Below are positions 56,944 to 64,000 of a stretch of DNA of 64,000 nucleotides, one piece after another. The position numbers and the translations under genes are program-made. Source of the stretch: Phreatobacter sp. (lineage in GTDB: Bacteria; Pseudomonadota; Alphaproteobacteria; Rhizobiales; Phreatobacteraceae). The stretch is taken from the NCBI RefSeq assembly GCF_016793595.1, contig NZ_JAEULY010000004.1, forward strand, positions 62,001 through 126,000, given 5' to 3'. Each line of letters starts with the position of its first letter. Position 1 is the stretch's first letter. Below the pieces are notes generated by a model, which searched no databases, was not told the DNA's origin, and saw only the letters and a program-made list of their open reading frames with translations.

Positions 56944-57252
56944 CGTTCCGTCCAGGGCAGCCGGCGGGAGCATCGGTCACGCCAGCCTGAAAAGCGGCGC
57001 GGAACCTATCAACTCCCCCTCTCCGACGCAAACGCGGCGGAGGTACGGCAGGAGCGGTTCGCTCGGAAGATGCCGGGCGCGGCAGTGCCACTTGCACGAT
57101 TGTTGTGACAAATGTGCCCGCCTTCCCCATCCACGCCACAATTGGGGACCACAGGAGCTTATCCTCGATCCATGTCCGCTGCGGTCCGGCCCGATCTGGC
57201 CACGCCGCCTCGGAAGTGTTAGCGGTTACGTCTCACGCGTGCTCCCGGTCGA
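56944..57252. other. Divergent intergenic region
   Basis: The 309 bases lie between the start of the YfgM-like gene and that of the membrane-anchored Pro/Ala protein. I see no terminator, RNA gene or clear operator. Confidence 0.4.
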
Positions 57253-57813
57253 ATGAACACAGCTCTTCAGACATCCGCCGATCCCGCCGCCGTCGAGGCA
57301 CCGCCCTTCCCCGGCGATTCCTACGATCCGGCGCGCGCGCGTCAGGCGGCACGCCGGCTGAAGGGCGCTCGCTGGCGCCGTCTGGTCCTGTTCTTCTCGG
57401 CCATTGTCGTGGCAGGCGCCGCCGCCGGCGGGTTCACCCTTGCCAACCGCGATGCCCTGATGGCCGCCATGCCGCCGCCGGCTTCGCCCGCACCGGTCGC
57501 CGTGGCAACGCCGGATGCATCCGCCCCCTCCCTTGCCTCCGCCTCGTCGCGCTCCGTGCAGCTGCCGGGCGCCGCCTCGCCGGACAGTGACCCGAACAAG
57601 GTTCAGGCGCGCGTGGTGATGCCTGCCGATCCGGAGCCGCCGGCGCCCGCGGCCGTGCCGGTCCAGATGCAGGACAGCCAGAGCCCCGCGACGCCGCGCT
57701 CGATCCCCCTTGGCGGCGGACGCTTCGCGGCTGCCGACGAGACGCCCGCCTTGCCGGCCGGCGCGCTCGGATTCGCGCCGGTCCCCGCGCCGCGGCCCTC
57801 CTCCGCTCCCTGA
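57253..57813 (+). CDS. Single-span membrane protein with Pro/Ala-rich periplasmic part
   Basis: I do not recognise a family. The 186-residue protein has a cytoplasmic basic stretch (ARQAARRLKGARWRR), one membrane helix (about 44-65), then a low-complexity Pro/Ala/Ser/Val region to the end. The layout (basic, helix, Pro-rich) recalls TonB/TolA-like or divisome anchor proteins, but no C-terminal folded domain is visible. The ribosome site is weak. Confidence 0.6.
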   Translation: MNTALQTSADPAAVEAPPFPGDSYDPARARQAARRLKGARWRRLVLFFSAIVVAGAAAGGFTLANRDALMAAMPPPASPAPVAVATPDASAPSLASASSRSVQLPGAASPDSDPNKVQARVVMPADPEPPAPAAVPVQMQDSQSPATPRSIPLGGGRFAAADETPALPAGALGFAPVPAPRPSSAP

Positions 57814-57910
57814 GCGGGACCTCCCGGACCGAAACATCCCGGCGAAAGCCAGCCACGCGGCCGAAATGCCGCGCGCCTAGGAAGTCCGAACTCGTTCGGA
57901 GCCTTTTCCC

Positions 57911-58399
57911 ATGCGCGTGTTCGGCTGGGCCTTCGCCTTCGCCCTGATCGGCCTCGTCGGCGGCTATGCCGCGACGCTCGGCATCGGCATCGTCCTGATG
58001 GAGGTTAATGGGGTCTCGCAGCGCGAAGGCGCCGCTGCCATGGGCCTCGCCTTCATCATCGCGCCGATAGGCGCCTGCGTCACCGCCATCGTCACCGCGT
58101 CGACGGCCGCCGTGATCACGGGCAGGCGGGAGCGAGACCGGCTCGGCGGCACGCTCCCCCCGCGCCAGCCATGGGGCCGGACCGCGCGCGGGGCAGCCGG
58201 CGGCCTCGGCGGCTTCGTTCTTGGCTACGGCGCGGCGGTGCTGATCCTGTTCGCCTTCTACCAGCTTCGCGGATCGCCCTATTTCGAGACCTATGTCTGG
58301 GCGCTCGCCGCCGCCTGGCTCCCCGTTGTCCTCGGCATTGCGGGCGCTGTTGGCGGCGCGCAACTCGCGATGCGCGAGAAAGCCGCCCCCGCGACCTGA
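57911..58399 (+). CDS. Uncharacterised four-helix membrane protein
   Basis: A 162-residue protein with hydrophobic segments at about 4-30, 42-70, 95-120 and 130-152 and short loops; no family recognised. CGGAG lies about 10 bases before the ATG. It ends 4 bases from a convergent ArsC-like gene. Confidence 0.7.
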   Translation: MRVFGWAFAFALIGLVGGYAATLGIGIVLMEVNGVSQREGAAAMGLAFIIAPIGACVTAIVTASTAAVITGRRERDRLGGTLPPRQPWGRTARGAAGGLGGFVLGYGAAVLILFAFYQLRGSPYFETYVWALAAAWLPVVLGIAGAVGGAQLAMREKAAPAT

Positions 58400-58403
58400 C
58401 GCA

Positions 58404-58751
58404 TCAGGCGAAGGCTTCGGCGTAGCGCTCGGGCTTGAAGCCGACCATGACGTCACCCGAGCGCTCCAGCACGGGCCGCTTCACGATGGTCGGATTGGCG
58501 AGGATGAGGCCGAGCGCCTTGGCGCGATCGAGCCCCGTCTGGTCGGCCGGCGGCAGCGCCTTGAAACTCGTGCTCTGGCGGTTCAGCACGGCCTCCCAGC
58601 CGAGCGTGTCCATCCAGCTTTCGGCCTTGAGCCGCTCCAGCCCCTCCGCCCGGAAGTCATGGAAACGGTAGGCGATGCCCTTCGCGTCGAGCCAGTTGCG
58701 CGCCTTGCGCACCGTGTCGCAGGTGGTGATGCCGTAGAGGGTGACTGCCAT
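58404..58751 (-). CDS. ArsC-like reductase (YffB/Spx family)
   Basis: A 115-residue thioredoxin-fold protein with YGITTCDTVRKARNWLD, where one Cys (Cys11) stands in place of the CxxC of glutaredoxins, then YRFHDFRAEGL, LNRQSTSFKAL and the NPTIVKRPVLE cis-Pro segment. This is the YffB type, not a true arsenate reductase: no ars genes lie near. Confidence 0.92.
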   Translation of the reverse strand: MAVTLYGITTCDTVRKARNWLDAKGIAYRFHDFRAEGLERLKAESWMDTLGWEAVLNRQSTSFKALPPADQTGLDRAKALGLILANPTIVKRPVLERSGDVMVGFKPERYAEAFA

Positions 58752-58816
58752 GCCTGGCTCCGCCGGGGTCGCGATTCGCGGACACCTGCCGCGCGGCGCC
58801 CCTTCTGCGCGGGCCC

Positions 58817-59419
58817 CTACGGATCGGCAAGTGCCCAGCGCCCGAGCTCATCGTACCGCGCCTCGCCGTGGCGGCTGCGCACCAGCACGACATCGCGGAC
58901 CACCCAGCCCGGCACGTGCTCAGCCGGGATGGGATCGACGCCACCATCGACATATCCAATCGTCAGGTGCGGCGTGAAACTGTCACGTGCGGCAGGCCGG
59001 AGGCCGACCGCCGCGAGCCTCTGCCGCAGCGTCCTGGCCAGCGCCGCCAAGGGCGGAATGCAGGGCGGGTCGCAGACCAGCGCCAGCGCCCGACGGCGGG
59101 CCGTGCCGAAGCTCAACGCCTGAGCGAAGCGAACGGGAATCGCCGCGACGTCCAGATCCGCGCCGGCGCGCCGGGCCTGACGCAGCGCATTCGGCGACAA
59201 ACCGTCCCAAAGCCCGACGCCCGCCAGCGATACATGCAGCACGCGCGGCGGCCGCCAGGCGATACAAAACCGCTGTCGCGCCACCAGTCGCTGCCCGCAA
59301 GCGGCAACCGCAGCGGCGACTTCCGGCGGCGGCAAGGCCGTGAAAAAGACGGTGTCGCGGTTCGCCTGCGGCGGCAGGCCGAGTGCAAGCGAAAGCTGGC
59401 GACTGTCGGAAACGCGCAT
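58817..59419 (-). CDS. 2H phosphoesterase / 2'-5' RNA ligase-like protein
   Basis: The 200-residue protein has the two His-x-Thr/Ser motifs of the 2H (LigT) superfamily: HVS at His62 (PPRVLHVSLAGVG) and HLT at His151 (FTPHLTIGY). Members open 2',3'-cyclic phosphates or join 2'-5' RNA ends. The ATG at 59419 has GGAGCAGG upstream; an ATG at 59449 lies in the LexA-type site and is less likely. DNA damage control is suggested by that site only. Confidence 0.85.
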   Translation of the reverse strand: MRVSDSRQLSLALGLPPQANRDTVFFTALPPPEVAAAVAACGQRLVARQRFCIAWRPPRVLHVSLAGVGLWDGLSPNALRQARRAGADLDVAAIPVRFAQALSFGTARRRALALVCDPPCIPPLAALARTLRQRLAAVGLRPAARDSFTPHLTIGYVDGGVDPIPAEHVPGWVVRDVVLVRSRHGEARYDELGRWALADP

Positions 59420-59443
59420 GAACCTGCTCCACGCCGAGCCTAT

Positions 59444-59458
59444 GTTCATATTTTGTTC
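59444..59458 (-). promoter_or_regulatory. LexA-type SOS box before the 2H phosphoesterase
   Basis: GTTC-ATATTTT-GTTC (GAAC-N7-GAAC on the minus strand) fits the direct-repeat LexA site of alphaproteobacteria, with the AT-rich spacer seen in known sites. It lies 25 bases before the gene's ATG. One such 8-base match could occur by chance in 64 kb; the position and spacer make it credible. Confidence 0.55.
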
Positions 59459-59611
59459 TCGTCTACTCCAGCGCATGGGCACTGGCTTTGACGGCGCGTT
59501 GAGCGGACGCCTCAGAGCACCGGCTGTTCCCGGCCGCCTCGCTCGTGCCGCCGCGCCCGCTCACTCTCGCTCCATTGCTTCTGACGGCCATAACTGGTTG
59601 ATCTAAAATAA

Positions 59612-59761
59612 TCATGACATCGCAAAAAATATACATAAATCTAAACCGCCTATACTCAGCATCACTCGCCCGGTCAATTCTTTAATTGCTTTGCCATCTA
59701 TCAATACGTCTGCCTGATTTTCAGCACCGGCGCGTCTCTTCGGCTCGATGGGAAATGTCAT
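59612..59761 (-). CDS. Doubtful 49-residue reading frame in low-GC DNA
   Basis: The frame reads MTFPIEPKRRAGAENQADVL then DGKAIKELTGRVMLSIGG and ends in a hydrophobic stretch. AGGGAAGG lies immediately before the ATG. The coding part falls in a clearly AT-richer patch (about 59590-59720). It may be a remnant of a transferred gene or not a gene. The rest of the 59420-59964 gap holds only the LexA-type site. Confidence 0.25.
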   Translation of the reverse strand: MTFPIEPKRRAGAENQADVLIDGKAIKELTGRVMLSIGGLDLCIFFAMS

Positions 59762-59964
59762 CACCTTCCCTGACTGAAGCGACTTGAGGACAGAACTTGC
59801 CATTGCGAAGCGAACACGAGAAATGGCTGCACTCGGTAGCGCGACCATCCACTCCGAAGAAGCGATCAGAAATGACGGAAGGCCCCGCAATGGGGGCGCC
59901 CTTGGGACCACAACCTTGCAAATCGGCGCCCCGGAGCCAATCTCGTCGGCATGGTGGACGCTTC

Positions 59965-60537
59965 ATGATGACCGGTTCTGCATCCGGGCGAGAACATTGG
60001 TTGCCGGGCACGATCTTCACGATCGGTCATTCGGCCTTGCCGATCGACCGCTTCATCGCCGTGCTCGACGTCTACGGCATAGAATTGCTGGCCGATGTGC
60101 GGACGGTTCCGCGATCGCGCCACAACCCACAGTTCAACGCCGATACCCTGGCCGCCAGCCTGGCGGACGCGGGGGTTGCCTATCAGGGCATGCCCGCGCT
60201 GGGCGGCCTTCGTCATTCCCGCGCGGATTCGCCCAATACCGGCTGGAGGAACAAGAGCTTTCGCGGCTACGCCGACTATATGCAAACAGCCCCGTTTCAC
60301 GATGCAATCGACAAACTTGTCATGACCGGCAGGACGATGCGGACCGCAATCATGTGCGCCGAAGCGGTGCCATGGCGCTGCCATCGTTCGCTGATCGCCG
60401 ATGCACTCGAAGTGCGTGGCATAGCAGCCGTTGAGATACTGTCCGAAGCGAACTGGCGCATGCATCATATGACGGCTTTTGCACGGGTCGAGGGAGAGGA
60501 GATCACCTATCCCCCTGAACAGGCGCCGTTGCTGTAA
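59965..60537 (+). CDS. DUF488 family protein
   Basis: The 190-residue protein has the DUF488 markers IFTIGHSALPIDRFIAVLDV, LLADVRTVPRSRHNPQFN, LGGLRH and the C-terminal CAEAVPWRCHRSLIADAL with two Cys. Function unknown; members are often next to stress or DNA-processing genes. Two adjacent ATG codons could start it; longer starts would add a non-conserved N-terminus. Confidence 0.88.
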   Translation: MMTGSASGREHWLPGTIFTIGHSALPIDRFIAVLDVYGIELLADVRTVPRSRHNPQFNADTLAASLADAGVAYQGMPALGGLRHSRADSPNTGWRNKSFRGYADYMQTAPFHDAIDKLVMTGRTMRTAIMCAEAVPWRCHRSLIADALEVRGIAAVEILSEANWRMHHMTAFARVEGEEITYPPEQAPLL

Positions 60538-60706
60538 CCGCGTAACACCCGAAAGCGGACCCGCTGGATTGTCTCCTGACCGAAACTGGATGCCGCTGCC
60601 GCATCCTTCGCCACGCAGCCGACCGTGGCTCGGCGAGAATCCGTGGTTCAGGACCGAACTGGTGCCGCCGGTTCAAAACCTCGTGCACTCTTTCAAATTC
60701 TGATCG

Positions 60707-60922
60707 TCAATCGGCGATCTTCTGCAAGGCCGTGCCCTTGTGCATGGCGACATGATCGGTCCGATCACTCTTGATCTCGTACTGCGGCACATCCGGGCTG
60801 GCATGGTGGATAAAGCCCTTGTCGTTCACGTCGGAGGTATGAACGGCGATGATCCTGCCGCTCACATAACCCGCTTCGGAATTCCACCGGACGTGATCTC
60901 CGACCTGTAGATGCCGAGTCAT
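60707..60922 (-). CDS. DUF2945 (TUDOR-like, hypervirulence-associated) protein
   Basis: A 71-residue protein with VGDHVRWNSEAGYVSGRIIA and QYEIKSDRTDHVAMHKGTAL (20 residues each), the full DUF2945 small-barrel pattern. Its role is unknown; similar genes lie beside DUF488 or stress genes in other proteobacteria. It converges on the DUF488 gene. Confidence 0.88.
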   Translation of the reverse strand: MTRHLQVGDHVRWNSEAGYVSGRIIAVHTSDVNDKGFIHHASPDVPQYEIKSDRTDHVAMHKGTALQKIAD

Positions 60923-61048
60923 GCGCGCGCTCCTGTCATCGAGGTTGGCGCTCTTTTGGTCGCCATCGGGCCTTCGGCGAGCACCAGGATGAGCGGATGG
61001 TCGCCCGCCGCCGAGGCGTGGGGTTTGGGTGCAACGCGCAATCTCAGC

Positions 61049-61107
61049 CCGTGCCCGACGAGATGTTCAGTCCGTGCCCGACGAGATGTTCAGTCCGTGC
61101 CCGAGGA
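61049..61107. repeat. Short tandem repeat of 23 bp
   Basis: Two identical adjacent 23-bp units (61049-61071 and 61072-61094; each starts CCGTGCCCGACGAG and ends ATGTTCAGT) followed by a partial third unit starting at 61095. There is no spacer, so it is not CRISPR. It lies in the 315-base gap between the DUF2945 gene and the guaA 3' end, where I see nothing else. Confidence 0.85.
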
Positions 61108-61237
61108 CATGGACAGCGCCCGACGCGATCCGTCGATCATCGCCCCCCGGAACGCCATGCGAAAGCGGAAAGAGCAGCTCGATCCCGCTTATCCGCGTCT
61201 TGCTCGACAGGAAAGGAGCCCCCGTCGGCAGCGCCCC

Positions 61238-62806
61238 TCACTCCCACTCGATCGTGCCGGGCGGCTTCGAGGTCACGTCGTAGACGACGCGGTTGATGCC
61301 CCGCACCTCGTTGATGATGCGGGTCGCGGCGCGGCCGAGGAAGTTCATGTCGAAGGGGTAGAAATCCGCGGTCATGCCGTCGACCGAGGTCACGGCGCGC
61401 AGCGCGCAGACATGGTCGTAGGTGCGTCCGTCGCCCATCACGCCGACGGTGCGGACGGGAAGCAGAACCGCGAAAGCCTGCCAGATCGTGTCGTAGAGCC
61501 CAGCCTTGCGGATCTCGTCGAGATAGATGGCGTCGGCCTTCCTGAGGATGTCGAGCTTCTCCGACGTGATTTCTCCGGGGATGCGAATGGCGAGGCCCGG
61601 TCCGGGGAACGGGTGACGGCCAACGAAGCTCTCGGGCAGGCCGAGTTCGCGGCCGAGCGCCCTCACCTCGTCCTTGAACAGTTCGCGCAGCGGCTCGACG
61701 AGCTTCATGTTCATGCGCTCGGGCAGACCGCCGACATTGTGATGGCTCTTGATCGTCACCGAGGGTCCGCCGGAGAAGGAAATGCTCTCGATCACGTCCG
61801 GGTAGAGCGTGCCCTGCGCGAGGAACTCGGCGCCGCCGATGGCCTTGGCCTCCTTCTCGAACACCTCGATGAACAGGCGGCCGATGGTCTTGCGCTTCGT
61901 CTCGGGGTCGGTGACGCCGGCGAGTTCGCCGAGGAAGAGATCGGCCGCGTCCACATGGACCAGCGGGATGTTGTAATGGCCGCGGAACAGGTCGACGACC
62001 TGCGTCGCCTCGTTCTGCCGCATCAGGCCGTGGTCGACGAAGACGCAGGTGAGCTGGTCGCCGATGGCCTCGTGGATGAGCACGGCCGCGACCGACGAAT
62101 CCACCCCGCCGGACAGGCCGCAGATGACCTTGCCCTTGCCGACCTGCGCACGGATCTTGGCGATCATCTCCTGCCGGTAGGCGGACATGGACCAGTCGGC
62201 CTTGGCGCCGGCGATCTTATGGACGAAGTTCTGGATCAGCTTCGCGCCGTCCGGCGTGTGCACCACCTCGGGGTGGAACTGCACGGCGTAATAGCTGCGC
62301 TTCTCGTCGGCGATGGCCGCGAAGGGCGCATTGTCGGAGGTGGCGACCACCTCGAAGCCCTCGGGCAGATCGGTGACGCGGTCGCCGTGACTCATCCAGA
62401 CCTGGTGGCGGCTGCCCGGCTCCCAGACGCCGTCGAACAGGCGGGTCTTCTTGTGCACGTCGAGGAAGGCGCGGCCGAACTCGCGGTGATGGCCGGCCTC
62501 CACCCTGCCGCCGAGCTGCTGGGCCATGGTCTGCTCGCCGTAGCAGATACCGAAGACCGGCAGTTGCTCGTCGAAGATCAGCTGCGGCGCGCGCGGCGAG
62601 AAATCCTCGGTCACCGAGGCCGGGGAGCCTGACAGGATGACGCCTTTCGGCTTCAGCCTCCGGTAGGCGGCTTCCGCCGACTGGAAGGGATGGATTTCGC
62701 AATAGACGCCGGCCTCGCGAACCCGTCGCGCGATCAGCTGGGTCACCTGCGAACCGAAATCGATGATCAGGATCGTGTCGTGATGGGCGGTCGGGTGCTG
62801 GGTCAT
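61238..62806 (-). CDS. guaA: GMP synthase (glutamine-hydrolysing)
   Basis: Aminates XMP to GMP. The 522-residue protein has a class I amidotransferase domain (nucleophile Cys88 in [18 protein letters not shown] His) and an ATP-pyrophosphatase domain ([18 protein letters not shown]), then the dimerisation domain with [16 protein letters not shown] and the C-terminal KPPGTIEWE. It follows the rsmB-like gene by 17 bases. Confidence 0.98.
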   Translation of the reverse strand: MTQHPTAHHDTILIIDFGSQVTQLIARRVREAGVYCEIHPFQSAEAAYRRLKPKGVILSGSPASVTEDFSPRAPQLIFDEQLPVFGICYGEQTMAQQLGGRVEAGHHREFGRAFLDVHKKTRLFDGVWEPGSRHQVWMSHGDRVTDLPEGFEVVATSDNAPFAAIADEKRSYYAVQFHPEVVHTPDGAKLIQNFVHKIAGAKADWSMSAYRQEMIAKIRAQVGKGKVICGLSGGVDSSVAAVLIHEAIGDQLTCVFVDHGLMRQNEATQVVDLFRGHYNIPLVHVDAADLFLGELAGVTDPETKRKTIGRLFIEVFEKEAKAIGGAEFLAQGTLYPDVIESISFSGGPSVTIKSHHNVGGLPERMNMKLVEPLRELFKDEVRALGRELGLPESFVGRHPFPGPGLAIRIPGEITSEKLDILRKADAIYLDEIRKAGLYDTIWQAFAVLLPVRTVGVMGDGRTYDHVCALRAVTSVDGMTADFYPFDMNFLGRAATRIINEVRGINRVVYDVTSKPPGTIEWE

Positions 62807-62823
62807 GGAAAGCCCCTAAAGGA

Positions 62824-64000
62824 TCAGCCTTTGCGCTGCAAGATCGCGCAATAGAAGCCGTCGGTGCCAGTTCGCAGGGGCGACAGCTGGATGCCGAACC
62901 CGCGCGGCGAGACCAGATCGTCGCGCTCCGACAGCGTGTCGGGCGCCAGCGCCAGAATCTCGCGCGGATCGACCGATGTGAAGCCGGGATTCGCGTCGAG
63001 GAAGGCGGCGACCCGCTCGTCGTTCTCGCGCGGGATGACCGAGCAGGTGATGTAGCAGAGGCGTCCGCCGGGCTTCACGAGCATGGCTCCGCGGGCCAGA
63101 ACGAGGTCCTGCTCCTTCATGCGCTCGTCGAGCGCGCCGGGGCGCACGCGCCATTTGGTGTCGGGATTGCGCCGCCAGGTGCCGATGCCCGTGCAGGGCG
63201 CATCGACGAGAACGAGATCGATCTTGCCGGCGAGATCGGCGAGCGGCTCGTCGCCCCTGCCCTTTGGGGTGCGGACCTGAACGCTGCGCGCGCCCGCGCG
63301 CGTGAGGCGATCATGGATCGGCGCGAGCCGGCGGGCGTCGGCGTCGGTGGCGTAGATCTGGCCGGAATTGTCCATCAGGGCCGCGAGTTCCAGCGTCTTG
63401 CCGCCGCCGCCGGCGCAGAGATCGACAACCTGGAGGCCCGGTGCCGCGCCGGCCAGCGCCGCGACGATCTGCGAGCCCTCGTCCTGAATCTCGAACTGCC
63501 CCTTCAGGAACTCGGGCGTCACCTGCAATGTCGGGCCGCGACCATCCTCTCCGGCGGAGAAGCGCAGGCCAGTCGGCGCGTGGGGGGTGATCACGGGGTG
63601 GAGATGGGCGAGCTCGGGAACGATGCGCGCGCGCTCGGTCTTCAGCGTGTTGACGCGAATGTCGATGGGCGCGCGCTGGCTGAGCGCCTGCATCTCGGCG
63701 ACGAGGGTCGCGCCAAAGGCGGCTTCGAGATCGCCGGCAAGCCATTCCGGGAAGTCGCCGGCAATATGGGCGGCAGCGTCGTCGAGTTTCAGGGCCTTCA
63801 GGCGCTTCTGCTCGGCCTTGGACAATGGCTCGGGCGCGAAGCGCTCGCCGGTGCAGAGCGCCGCAATGGCGGCGGCGTCGAGCCCGCGCGCCAGCGCGAG
63901 GGAGCCGAGGAGGACGGCGCGCGGGGTCGCCTCGCCCATCACATGCGCGCTCGACGCCTTCCGGCGCAACGCGTCATAGACGAGGCTGGCGATCGCGGCG
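62824..64000 (-). CDS. RsmB/NOP-family RNA cytosine methyltransferase, 5' end outside the window
   Basis: The frame stays open to the window edge, so the N-terminus is missing: upstream residues read AAIASLVYDALRRKASSAHV, a NusB-like N-domain. The catalytic domain has VVDLCAGGGGKTLELAAL (SAM), DAPCTGIGTWRRNPDTKW with the release Cys, and RLCYITCSVIPREN with the nucleophile Cys. These are m5C methyltransferases of rRNA or tRNA; the exact target cannot be told. Confidence 0.94.
   Translation of the reverse strand, partial: AAIASLVYDALRRKASSAHVMGEATPRAVLLGSLALARGLDAAAIAALCTGERFAPEPLSKAEQKRLKALKLDDAAAHIAGDFPEWLAGDLEAAFGATLVAEMQALSQRAPIDIRVNTLKTERARIVPELAHLHPVITPHAPTGLRFSAGEDGRGPTLQVTPEFLKGQFEIQDEGSQIVAALAGAAPGLQVVDLCAGGGGKTLELAALMDNSGQIYATDADARRLAPIHDRLTRAGARSVQVRTPKGRGDEPLADLAGKIDLVLVDAPCTGIGTWRRNPDTKWRVRPGALDERMKEQDLVLARGAMLVKPGGRLCYITCSVIPRENDERVAAFLDANPGFTSVDPREILALAPDTLSERDDLVSPRGFGIQLSPLRTGTDGFYCAILQRKG

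Noticed and set aside
58404..58751. ArsC-like gene considered as a true arsenate reductase
   Set aside because: The active-site surroundings fit the YffB/Spx type and there are no arsenic-resistance genes nearby.
61049..61107. Tandem repeat considered as a CRISPR array
   Set aside because: Units are directly adjacent with no spacers, and there are no cas genes in the window.
61150..61220. T-loop-like CTCGATCCCG considered as part of a tRNA
   Set aside because: No flanking T-stem, anticodon arm or acceptor pairing could be found.

Overview
The window is chromosomal core sequence of a GC-rich alphaproteobacterium, most likely order Hyphomicrobiales (Rhizobiales) in the broad Bosea/Phreatobacter/Methylobacterium neighbourhood; the genus cannot be fixed from sequence alone. 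The placement rests on gene order (acpP-fabF-mltG-yicC-gmk; lptF-lptG-lptD-surA-pdxA-rsmA; rpsF-rpsR-DUF2232-rplI-dnaB-alr-radA-cvpA-purF), on an Omp25/31-type outer membrane protein, on a DnaB with the alphaproteobacterial insertion after Walker A, and on intergenic copies of the rhizobial CCTCATCCTGAGG...CCTCGAAGGACG palindromic repeat. No transposase, phage gene, rRNA, tRNA or CRISPR array was found.

Layout. 1-6.3 kb: the edge of a VOC-family gene, dapA-smpB, a divergent Slt-type lytic transglycosylase lipoprotein and a CSS-EAL cyclic-di-GMP phosphodiesterase, with two inverted pairs of intergenic repeats. 6.4-13.8 kb: maeB, purMN, a ParDE toxin-antitoxin pair with a palindromic operator, a molybdopterin oxidoreductase and ndk. 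14-21.2 kb: a small secreted Tyr/Arg/Pro-rich protein, an aquaporin, an ABC-F protein, a WYL-type regulator with an inverted-repeat operator, an MFS transporter overlapping holC, and pepA. 21.4-29.2 kb: the LPS-export and outer-membrane assembly operon lptF-lptG-lptD-surA, continuing into pdxA and rsmA. 29.2-35.7 kb, on the minus strand: fatty acid synthesis (fabD, fabG, acpP, fabF), then mltG, yicC and gmk. 35.8-37.4 kb: a COG0523 GTPase behind a near-perfect Zur box, facing a small orphan gene. 37.5-46.3 kb: rpsF-rpsR-DUF2232-rplI, an outer membrane beta-barrel protein, dnaB, alr, a VapBC pair with a near-perfect 26-bp palindromic operator, and radA. 46.3-52.4 kb: two Bug-family solute-binding proteins flanking a DUF502 membrane protein, then cvpA, purF and an SDR. 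52.4-56.9 kb: a divergent HxlR/NAD(P)-binding pair, a PhzF protein, der, a 94-residue lipoprotein in the position usually held by bamB, and a YfgM-like protein. 57.2-64 kb: two uncharacterised membrane proteins, an ArsC-like reductase, a 2H phosphoesterase preceded by a LexA-type GTTC-N7-GTTC site, a low-GC patch, DUF488 and DUF2945 genes, a 23-bp tandem repeat, guaA and the 3' part of an rsmB-like RNA methyltransferase.

The genes together cover cell-envelope biogenesis (LPS export, lipid and peptidoglycan synthesis and processing), purine synthesis (purM, purN, purF, guaA, gmk, ndk) and translation/replication (S6, S18, L9, SmpB, Der, RsmA, DnaB, HolC, RadA). No large novel system is visible. 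The most noteworthy items are the possible SOS control of the 2H phosphoesterase, the replacement of BamB by a mini-lipoprotein, the Zur-controlled GTPase, three clear palindromic operators, a possible autoregulatory leader before rpsF, and an S6 protein with an RGFG/glycine-rich tail.
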